From JAFEBO01 sp036392375 (lineage in GTDB: Bacteria > Planctomycetota > Phycisphaerae > Phycisphaerales > UBA1924): a DNA stretch of 49,039 bases. Where the stretch lies: the NCBI GenBank assembly GCA_036392375.1, contig DASVYC010000108.1, positions 1 through 49,039 on the forward strand, in the 5' to 3' direction. The notes below the pieces were generated by a model, which saw only the letters and a list, made by a program, of their open reading frames with translations, was not told where the DNA came from and made no database searches. The translations under genes and the position numbers were made by a program. Each line of letters starts with the position of its first letter. Position 1 is the stretch's first letter. Shown here piece by piece: positions 42,689 to 49,039 of this stretch.

Positions 42689-44641
42689 CTACGGACACAC
42701 CAGGTTCTCGTACGCGTTCGCGAACAGCACGAAATCCGCGTCGTCCACATACCCGTCGCCGTTCATGTCCGCCGGGCAGCCGGGCGGCATGTTGGGATCC
42801 TCGCAATCCAGGAGGGCGTACGCGAGTGCGAAGTCCACAAAGTCGTCGTCATCGACCACGCCGTTGCAGTCGTTGTCGCCGATGCAGATCCCCAGCACGC
42901 CGGGTGCGCTGTCAGTGAATCCGCAATAGTTTGACACGCGGCACTTGTAGCGCGTGTAATGGGCCGCCTTCAGCGTCATGTTCGGCGCCGCAACGATCTG
43001 GAACGACGAGGTGGTCGCGCCGCTCACAACGCCGCCGGCAACGCCGAACGAGAGCGTCGTCGATCCATCGACCAGCGGCAGCCAGTTGTTGCTGTTGACC
43101 GGGCTCTCGAAGTACCACTGATGGGTGTACGGGCCGTTGGCCGGAACCTGCCCCGTGACACTCCAGCCACCGCCGCCCGGCGGGCAGATCGACAGCGGCA
43201 GCGGATTGGGGCCCGGCACGGGCGTCCCGGTGATGACGGTGACGGGCCAGAGCTGTGTCGCCGAGTCCGAGCACCCGCCGCTGACGACGCAGAAGTAGTT
43301 CCCCGCAACGTCCGGGTAGCCTGGGTTGAACGTCATGAACGGCGACTGTGCCCCGCTGATGACCGACCCGCCGCCGGTTGTGCCGTTGAAGATCGGGACG
43401 TTGGTCTTGCCGATTTTCTTGTACCACTGGTAATGCAGGCTCACCGACGGATGGGGCGCCAGCGCGGTGACGCTGACGAACCCGAAGCCGCCCGCGCAGA
43501 ACACCGCGGGCGCCGAGGAGTTCTCGTAGATCTTCGGGGCGCACACCGAGGGAATGTCGCGGACAATCCAACCGCGTTCCTGGCCGAGGAACGACCCGTT
43601 GCCGACAAGCACCGTGCCGTCGGCGCTCACGCCCGTGGTCTCCCACAGGTTCCAGCCCGTGAGATTCACGCCCACGGCGGGCAGGTAGTCGTTGAGGTTC
43701 TGCAGCCCCGCGCCGCTGGAGATCAGCGCGGCCCGGTTCGAGAGCGTCATGTCCATCGAACCCGCGCCGACGATGACCAGGCCGTCGGGCGTCATCGCGT
43801 GCGTGCGCGACCAGCCCGTCAGAGGGTTGGTCGTGGGCAGCGTGCCGAGGTCCTCGATCCCCGCGCCGGTCCAGCGATAGGCACGTTGACTGGCGACGCC
43901 GTTGTCGCCCGAGCCCGCGACCACCTGCCCGTTGTCGCTGATCGCGATGCCGGTGGACCACGTTCCGCCCGGCAGCGTGCCGACAGTGAACCACGTCGTC
44001 GGGGTCGTCCAGACCCGCGCAATGGGGTTGTAGTTATTGCCCAGCATGCCGACGCCGGGGCCGAAGTCGCCCACGATGTACTGCCCATCGGGGGTGATCT
44101 TGGCGGCGACCGACGCGATCGATCCCGCCTGCGCCGACAGGGTCGTGAGCCCCGCGCCGGTCCACAACGCCGCCCGCGCGTACACGCCTAGCCCGCCGAG
44201 TACGTTGTAGGTGCCGACGACCTTGGAGCCGGCGGCATCAACGCCCGTGGCCGCATTCAGCTGGACAAACGTCGGCGCCGCGGCGAGCGCAACCAAGGGG
44301 CCCGGGCTGGCCCACTTGAAAGCCATGTTGCCGTTGACGTTGTCGTTCCCGTATCCGACCACGAACAGGCCATTGGGAGAAACCCCGTATGCCTCGGAAT
44401 TGGTCCCCGTCCCCAGGTAGCCCAAACTCGAGAGCACGCCCGCGTTCCACCGCACCGCCGTCCCGTTGGTCGAAGGCGTGCGGCTCACACCCACCACGGT
44501 CGTGCCGTTTGCCGACAGCGCCCACGCCTTGGAGATCGTGTCCCCCGGCAGGACGCCGATGGTGGTGATGGTCTGAGCGGACGCGAACGCGCCGATCGAC
44601 GCCGCAACGCCCGCGGCTAGGGCCAAGCTGTTCCGATGCAT
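42689..44641 (-). CDS. Large exported HAF-repeat protein with a doubled dockerin-like C-terminus
   Basis: This 650-residue protein has a signal peptide ending AFASAQ. Residues about 25-390 are beta-propeller-like HAF repeats (A-W-A-L-S-A-N-G-T-T-V-V-G; G-I-A-I-S-D-N-G-Q-V-V-A-G; G-T-L-P-G-G). A pair of immunoglobulin-like regions with H-Y-Q-W-Y-K-K and T-H-Q-W-Y-F follows at about 410-590. The C-terminus has two dockerin-like loops (D-N-D-C-N-G-V-V-D-D-D-D-F; D-M-N-G-D-G-Y-V-D-D-A-D-F), joined by CEDPNMPPGCPAD and ending NLVCP. The start at 44641 has GGGAG upstream. HAF repeats are common in planctomycete and actinobacterial surface proteins; ligand unknown. Confidence 0.86.
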   Translation of the reverse strand: MHRNSLALAAGVAASIGAFASAQTITTIGVLPGDTISKAWALSANGTTVVGVSRTPSTNGTAVRWNAGVLSSLGYLGTGTNSEAYGVSPNGLFVVGYGNDNVNGNMAFKWASPGPLVALAAAPTFVQLNAATGVDAAGSKVVGTYNVLGGLGVYARAALWTGAGLTTLSAQAGSIASVAAKITPDGQYIVGDFGPGVGMLGNNYNPIARVWTTPTTWFTVGTLPGGTWSTGIAISDNGQVVAGSGDNGVASQRAYRWTGAGIEDLGTLPTTNPLTGWSRTHAMTPDGLVIVGAGSMDMTLSNRAALISSGAGLQNLNDYLPAVGVNLTGWNLWETTGVSADGTVLVGNGSFLGQERGWIVRDIPSVCAPKIYENSSAPAVFCAGGFGFVSVTALAPHPSVSLHYQWYKKIGKTNVPIFNGTTGGGSVISGAQSPFMTFNPGYPDVAGNYFCVVSGGCSDSATQLWPVTVITGTPVPGPNPLPLSICPPGGGGWSVTGQVPANGPYTHQWYFESPVNSNNWLPLVDGSTTLSFGVAGGVVSGATTSSFQIVAAPNMTLKAAHYTRYKCRVSNYCGFTDSAPGVLGICIGDNDCNGVVDDDDFVDFALAYALLDCEDPNMPPGCPADMNGDGYVDDADFVLFANAYENLVCP

Positions 44642-44880
44642 GACTGCAACTCCCTGAGAATCGTGCTCTCTCTCCGACTTACCCGACGCCGCCGAAACCT
44701 TGCCGCCCACGGCTCAGATTCCGGCGTTCCCTTCCCAAACCCAAACCGAAACGGTGGCTGGAGATCGCACACGGCTGGTATTCTGTGTGCCCGCCCCACG
44801 CGGCCCGGCCCACCCGCGCGGGCCAAAGCCGCGGCTCTGACTACTCAAACCTCAGACCTCACCCCTTCCCACTTCCCCCC

Positions 44881-46998
44881 ATGACCAACGTCCAAACCCT
44901 GCTCAAAGAGACCCGCACCTTCCCGCCCGTCCCCGCCGAGACCCTGGGCTTCGCCAAGTGGCACATTGGCTCGCTCGACGAGTACAAGAAGCTCCACGCC
45001 CGCTCGATCCAGCAGCCCGAGGCCTTCTGGGCCGAGGAGGCCCAGAAGCTCGCGTGGTTCCAGCACTGGGACCACGTGCTGTCGTGGGAAGCCCCCGACG
45101 CCAAGTGGTTCGTCAACGGCAAGCTCAACGCCTGCTACAACTGCGTCGATCGCCATGTGCAATCCGGCCATGGCGACTGCTGCGCCCTCGTGTGGGAAGG
45201 CGAGCCGATGGCGCCCCGCACCAGCCACCCGGCGCCCGACAGCAAGTACGCCAAGGAACCCGAGATCAAGCGGGTCACGTACCGCGAACTGCAAGAGCAG
45301 ACCAGCCGCGTCGCCAACGCGCTCAAGCACCTGGGCGTCAAGAAGGGCGACGTTGTCACGATCTACATGCCGATGGTGCCCGAGCTGGTGGTCGCGATCC
45401 TCGCCTGCGCCCGCATCGGGGCGGCCCACAGCGTGATCTTCGGCGGCTTCGCGCCCCACGCCATCAGCGAACGCGCGATGGATGCCCACAGCCGCGTGAT
45501 CATCACCGCCGACGGGGGCTACCGGCGCGGCGAGGTCGTGCCGCTGCAGAAGAATGTCGAAGAAGCCGTCAACCAGCTCGCCAACCACGGACACATCATC
45601 AACCACGTGCTGGTGGTGAAGCGCACCGGGCACGAGCCGCCGAGCTCGCGCTTCGAGAGCGGCACCACGCCCGCGAACGTCAAGGCCACCAGCATCCACC
45701 CGCCGACCAAGTTCCACTGGTGGCACGATCTCGTCGCTCGCGTCTCCGACGCGTGTCCGTGCGAGGTGATGGATAGCGAGGACATGCTCTTCCTGCTCTA
45801 CACCAGCGGCTCGACCGGCAAGCCCAAGGGCATCCAGCACACCACCGGCGGCTACCTCACGTTTGTGAACACCACGGCGCGGCTCACGTTCAACCTCGTC
45901 CCCGACTCCAGCCAGATGTTCTGGTGCTCCGCCGACATCGGCTGGATCACCGGACACTCCTACGTCCTCTACGGGCTGCTCATGAACCGCGTGCCCACGC
46001 TACTCTTCGAGGGCGCGCCCAATTTCCCCGACAACGGCCGCTTCTGGGACATCATCGCCCGTCACAAGGTCACCCAGTTCTACACCGCCCCCACCGCCAT
46101 CCGCACGTTCATGAAGTGGGGCACGGAGTGGCCGGAGAAGTACGACCTCTCGTCGCTCCGCGTGCTCGGCACCGTCGGTGAACCGATCAACCCCGAGGCG
46201 TGGATCTGGTACCACGAGCACATCGGCCGCAAGCGCTGCCCGATCGTTGATACGTACTGGCAAACCGAGACCGGCGGCCACGTCGTGACGCCGCTGCCGG
46301 GCGCGACGCCGACCAAACCCGGCTCGTGCACCCTGCCGATGCTGGGGATCGACGCCGCCATTGTGAACGAACAGGGCGAAGAGATCGCCGCGAATCAGGG
46401 CGGGCTTTTCTGCATCCGCAAGCCATGGCCGGGCATGCTCCGCGGCGTCTACGGCAATCGCGAGCGCTTCATCAGCAACTATTGGGGCCGATTGAAGGAT
46501 CCCAAGACCGGCACGCCGTATTACTTCAGCGCCGACGGCGCCCGCCGCGATGAGGACGGTTACTTCTGGGTCCAGGGCCGCGTCGACGACGTGATCAAGG
46601 TCAGCGGCCACCTGCTCGGCACGATGGAAGTCGAGAGCGCGTTGGTGAGCCACCCCGCGGTCGCCGAGGCCGCGGTGGTCGGTGTGCCCCACGAGATCAA
46701 GGGCAATGGCATCGCCGCGTTCGTGACACTGAAGGGCTCGTGGGCCACCAAGAACCCCGGGCGTCAGCCCGACGATGCTCTGCGGGCCGAGCTCACGGCG
46801 CACGTCGCAAAGGAAGTGGGCGCTCTGGCGAAGCCGGATCAGATCCGGTTTGCGGAGGGCCTGCCCAAGACCCGCAGCGGCAAGATCATGCGGCGGCTGC
46901 TCCGGGACGTGGCCGCGGGCGTCGAGAAGATCACGCAGGACACAACCACGCTCGAGGACTTCTCGGTAGTCGCGAAGCTGCGTGCCGATGAGGAGTAG
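44881..46998 (+). CDS. acs: Acetyl-CoA synthetase (AMP-forming)
   Basis: Acs activates acetate to acetyl-CoA with ATP. The protein has 705 residues. It has the AMP-binding loop Y-T-S-G-S-T-G-K-P-K-G at 307-317, W-C-S-A-D-I-G-W-I-T-G-H-S-Y, T-Y-W-Q-T-E-T-G-G-H and the catalytic lysine K668 in P-K-T-R-S-G-K-I-M-R-R, a site often controlled by acetylation. At 705 residues it is slightly longer than the about 650 typical of bacteria. The ATG at 44881 begins the N-terminal ACAS domain; the frame is open 32 codons further upstream. The next gene starts at the base after its TAG. Confidence 0.95.
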   Translation: MTNVQTLLKETRTFPPVPAETLGFAKWHIGSLDEYKKLHARSIQQPEAFWAEEAQKLAWFQHWDHVLSWEAPDAKWFVNGKLNACYNCVDRHVQSGHGDCCALVWEGEPMAPRTSHPAPDSKYAKEPEIKRVTYRELQEQTSRVANALKHLGVKKGDVVTIYMPMVPELVVAILACARIGAAHSVIFGGFAPHAISERAMDAHSRVIITADGGYRRGEVVPLQKNVEEAVNQLANHGHIINHVLVVKRTGHEPPSSRFESGTTPANVKATSIHPPTKFHWWHDLVARVSDACPCEVMDSEDMLFLLYTSGSTGKPKGIQHTTGGYLTFVNTTARLTFNLVPDSSQMFWCSADIGWITGHSYVLYGLLMNRVPTLLFEGAPNFPDNGRFWDIIARHKVTQFYTAPTAIRTFMKWGTEWPEKYDLSSLRVLGTVGEPINPEAWIWYHEHIGRKRCPIVDTYWQTETGGHVVTPLPGATPTKPGSCTLPMLGIDAAIVNEQGEEIAANQGGLFCIRKPWPGMLRGVYGNRERFISNYWGRLKDPKTGTPYYFSADGARRDEDGYFWVQGRVDDVIKVSGHLLGTMEVESALVSHPAVAEAAVVGVPHEIKGNGIAAFVTLKGSWATKNPGRQPDDALRAELTAHVAKEVGALAKPDQIRFAEGLPKTRSGKIMRRLLRDVAAGVEKITQDTTTLEDFSVVAKLRADEE

Positions 46999-47499
46999 AT
47001 GACCCGATCGCGGCAGGCCATCGCGGTTCTGGTGCTCGGGGCGGCGGCTCTCCCGCTCGCCTCCTGCGTCACCCCCATCGATCTCGCCGCCAACGCCGGC
47101 CTGGGCGTCGCGCAGGCCGGCACCAGCATCTACTCCCAAGGCACGCTCCAGGCCGCGTTCTCGGTGCCGATGGAGCGCGTGGTCGCGACCGCACGCGAGC
47201 AGCTCGTGGCCTTGCACTACCCCCAGTCCTTCGAGGACATCCGCGAGGAGGCCGCGTCGCTCAACTTCACCCAGAGCGACGGCAGCACCATCGCCATCAA
47301 GGCCCGACGCAGCAGCGCCTCGGTCACGGGCCTCTCGATCCGCGTCGGATTCTGGGGCGATCCCGCCGTCTCGCGCCTGATCCTCGACCGCATCACCGCC
47401 GCCCTCGAACGCTCGCCGGGCGACTCCGTGGCCCCTCTCAAGCCCGCCAGCCCGACCCCCCCGCCCGTCCTTCCCCACGTCGAAACCGGGCCGAAATGA
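46999..47499 (+). CDS. Predicted lipoprotein, DUF3568-like
   Basis: This 166-residue protein has a signal peptide with a lipobox: A-A-L-P-L-A-S-C23, so it is probably lipid-anchored. The mature domain includes T-L-Q-A-A-F-S-V-P-M-E-R-V-V-A-T-A-R-E-Q-L and D-G-S-T-I-A-I-K-A-R-R-S-S-A-S-V-T-G-L-S-I-R-V-G-F-W-G-D, matching DUF3568-like lipoproteins of unknown role. The C-terminal about 25 residues are Pro-rich. Its ATG follows the acs stop with no gap, so it is probably translated with acs. Confidence 0.83.
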   Translation: MTRSRQAIAVLVLGAAALPLASCVTPIDLAANAGLGVAQAGTSIYSQGTLQAAFSVPMERVVATAREQLVALHYPQSFEDIREEAASLNFTQSDGSTIAIKARRSSASVTGLSIRVGFWGDPAVSRLILDRITAALERSPGDSVAPLKPASPTPPPVLPHVETGPK

Positions 47500-47537
47500 C
47501 GAAGCCCGCCCGGCTCGGCCGATGATCCCGGTCTCGC

Positions 47538-48467
47538 ATGACCCGCTCCGCGACACCGACCGCCCCCTCCGGCCGCGCCGCCCGCGACCTCGCCGATTTC
47601 ATCGGTGATCCCGCCGTCGACAAGCCCGCGGCCCCCGCTTCGGGCGCAGGCACCGACACGCCCGCGCCCGGATGGTTCAACGCCGGACGGGTCACCGTCG
47701 CGGTGCCGCTCTTCCACGCGGGCTTGGATGCCGAGCGCGTGCTCGACGAGGTTGTCCGCTTCGCCCGCTCCGTCCCGGCGTGGGACTTGCTGTTCATCGA
47801 CGACGGCTCGCTCGACAACACCGTCCCCGCCTTCGAGAAGCGCCTCGCCGCGATCGGCTTTGTGGACCCCGGCACCGCGGCTCGTCTCGCGATCATCCCC
47901 TCGGCACCGCACGCCGGGCTGGGTCACGTCACCCGCATCGCGGGCCTGGAGTGCGACGCCGAGCACCTGATCGTGCTGATGCCGGAGTTCAGCGGCGACT
48001 GGTCGATTCTGTCGCGCCTCCGCGACACGCTGCAGAGCGCCCACACCGCCGTCGCCGCCGCGGTAACCCCGGGTTCTCTGCCGGTCCGCCTGGCCCGCCG
48101 CCTCGCCGCTGGCGCGCTGGGGCTCGCACCCGTGCCGGTCGCCCAAGCGCTCGCGTTCCAAGGCCCGGTCGCCAAGGCGCTCGCCGAACGCACACGTCTC
48201 CGCGGCCCGGGGTTCGACCTTGAGCTGCTGGACCTGGTCCGACGCATGGGGCTGCAGACGCACGTCGTCACGCCCACCCCCCACGCCGCCAGCGACGCCG
48301 TCGCGTCCACTCGCCCGTCTCACTGGCTCGGCCAGGTCGGCTCGCTGCTGTGCACACCCGTGCGCGTGGCGTGCAACCGCGTGCTCGGGCTCTACCGCCT
48401 GAACGCAATGACACCGTCCGCCAAGGCCCCACCCCGGCGTTCGATGCCGCGTCGCAAGGCGTCGTGA
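47538..48467 (+). CDS. Degenerate GT2-like glycosyltransferase
   Basis: This 309-residue protein has a disordered, Ala/Pro-rich leader (about 1-50). It then has V-A-V-P-L-F-H-A-G-L-D-A-E and L-L-F-I-D-D-G-S-L-D-N-T, the start of a GT-A glycosyltransferase (family 2) domain. The acidic D-x-D metal motif expected next is absent: the aligned stretch reads V-L-M-P-E-F-S-G-D-W. The rest (V-R-L-A-R-R-L-A-A-G) is Arg/Ala-rich. It may be an inactive or differently acting relative. It follows the lipoprotein by 38 nt. Confidence 0.65.
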   Translation: MTRSATPTAPSGRAARDLADFIGDPAVDKPAAPASGAGTDTPAPGWFNAGRVTVAVPLFHAGLDAERVLDEVVRFARSVPAWDLLFIDDGSLDNTVPAFEKRLAAIGFVDPGTAARLAIIPSAPHAGLGHVTRIAGLECDAEHLIVLMPEFSGDWSILSRLRDTLQSAHTAVAAAVTPGSLPVRLARRLAAGALGLAPVPVAQALAFQGPVAKALAERTRLRGPGFDLELLDLVRRMGLQTHVVTPTPHAASDAVASTRPSHWLGQVGSLLCTPVRVACNRVLGLYRLNAMTPSAKAPPRRSMPRRKAS

Positions 48468-48471
48468 TCTA

Positions 48472-49039
48472 TCACTCCACCCGTTCGAGCGTCTCGCGCA
48501 TCGTCGTGGTGACCTTCGCGGGCGAGCCCTTCCAGTTGTACTCGCAGGTGTACACGTGGGTCACCTCGCCCGTGCGGATGCGGGCCGAGGCCGTGTTGAC
48601 GGCGTAGCGCGCGTCGTACGTGCTGCCGACCAGTTGCAGCCCCTTGGCCGCCGCGTCGGGCGACTCGGTGCCCGAGCCATGCACCGTGACCTGCATCTTC
48701 ACGCCGTCGTCGCTGACCAGCTTGAACTCCTGCTTGGTGACGATCGAGAAACCGCTGTTCACGCGCAGGGGCATCGTCACCTTCCAGGTGTTGCCCACCG
48801 CTTCCTTGTCCGCGAACCAGCAGAAGAACAGCCCGAACCGCGCGGGCCACGCGTCGTCGCCGATGATGTTGTCCAGGAAGTTGGTGCCGTCGGCGTACCA
48901 ATTGCGCAGCCGCGGATGCTCGTTGCGGGCATAATCCATCACGTCACTCGAGCACGCGAACTCCATCGGGCGCTTGAGCAGGATCCGGGCCGGAGACTCG
49001 AACCACGACCCGTGGGTCTTGGGGTCGGCGCTGTCGTAC
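48472..49039 (-). CDS. Protein of unknown function (partial, N-terminus off the right edge)
   Basis: About 188 C-terminal residues are in view; the start lies beyond the window. Visible are W-F-E-S-P-A-R-I-L-L-K-R-P near the edge, then F-G-L-F-F-C-W-F-A-D-K-E, W-K-V-T-M-P-L-R-V-N-S-G-F and V-Y-T-C-E-Y-N-W-K-G-S. These suggest beta-strand-rich structure. No family is recognised. Its stop lies 4 nt beyond that of the GT2-like gene (convergent). Confidence 0.6.
   Translation of the reverse strand, partial: YDSADPKTHGSWFESPARILLKRPMEFACSSDVMDYARNEHPRLRNWYADGTNFLDNIIGDDAWPARFGLFFCWFADKEAVGNTWKVTMPLRVNSGFSIVTKQEFKLVSDDGVKMQVTVHGSGTESPDAAAKGLQLVGSTYDARYAVNTASARIRTGEVTHVYTCEYNWKGSPAKVTTTMRETLERVE

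Overview
The window looks like a chromosomal segment from a planctomycete, most likely the class Phycisphaerae. Four things point that way: high GC content; three secreted proteins that end in the same doubled dockerin-like (EF-hand-type) module; an ECF sigma factor translationally coupled to a Ser/Thr kinase with a TPR-like tail; and a prepilin-type protein with a late FADGH motif. GTG and TTG starts are common. The assignment is inferred from gene content, since there is no rRNA. No prophage, CRISPR array or integrated plasmid was seen.

Layout. 1-7 kb (all minus): truncated oligopeptidase B-like S9 peptidase coupled to a zinc-ribbon membrane protein, a beta-lactamase-fold serine hydrolase, an ENIGWIN-repeat/dockerin-like exported protein and two paralogous beta-helix proteins. 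7.2-10.6 kb (plus): three tandem TlpA-like thioredoxin-fold proteins, the third without its CxxC. 10.6-17.4 kb: DUF3592-like membrane protein, MBL-fold protein with degenerate metal ligands, CoaD, a GT4 glycosyltransferase coupled to a coiled-coil membrane protein, then PurE and PurK. 17.5-21.6 kb: HtrA-type protease with several PDZ-like regions, a small Y1 (REP-associated) transposase inside mirror-image hairpin arrays, and an HtrA-like pseudoprotease. 21.7-25 kb (minus): sigma factor and kinase pair. 25.4-31 kb (minus): prenyltransferase-repeat exported protein, SPINDLY/OGT-like TPR glycosyltransferase and two exported proteins of unknown function. 30.9-36.7 kb: PyrE, an outer-membrane beta-barrel candidate, a small membrane protein, tRNA-Ala(TGC), a dockerin-like exported protein, a SAM methyltransferase and a GT4 glycosyltransferase. 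36.7-44.6 kb: prepilin-like protein, membrane-anchored unknown, MFS transporter, RodA, RsmG, and a large HAF-repeat/dockerin-like protein. 44.9-49 kb: acetyl-CoA synthetase, a lipoprotein, a degenerate GT2-like protein and a protein cut by the right edge.

How the genes relate. Housekeeping genes (coaD, purE, purK, pyrE, rodA, rsmG, acs, tRNA-Ala) are mixed with envelope and secretion genes. The most distinctive elements are: the Y1 transposase in an inverted composite of three hairpins per side, with a compensatory base change; catalytically degenerate paralogues of three enzyme families (thioredoxin, HtrA, MBL); a repeated dockerin-like C-terminal module that may be a sorting signal; and a CCACTGCCCC-type repeat that flanks rodA as an inverted pair and also lies between coaD and the MBL gene. 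All calls come from reading the sequence alone; no database search was run.
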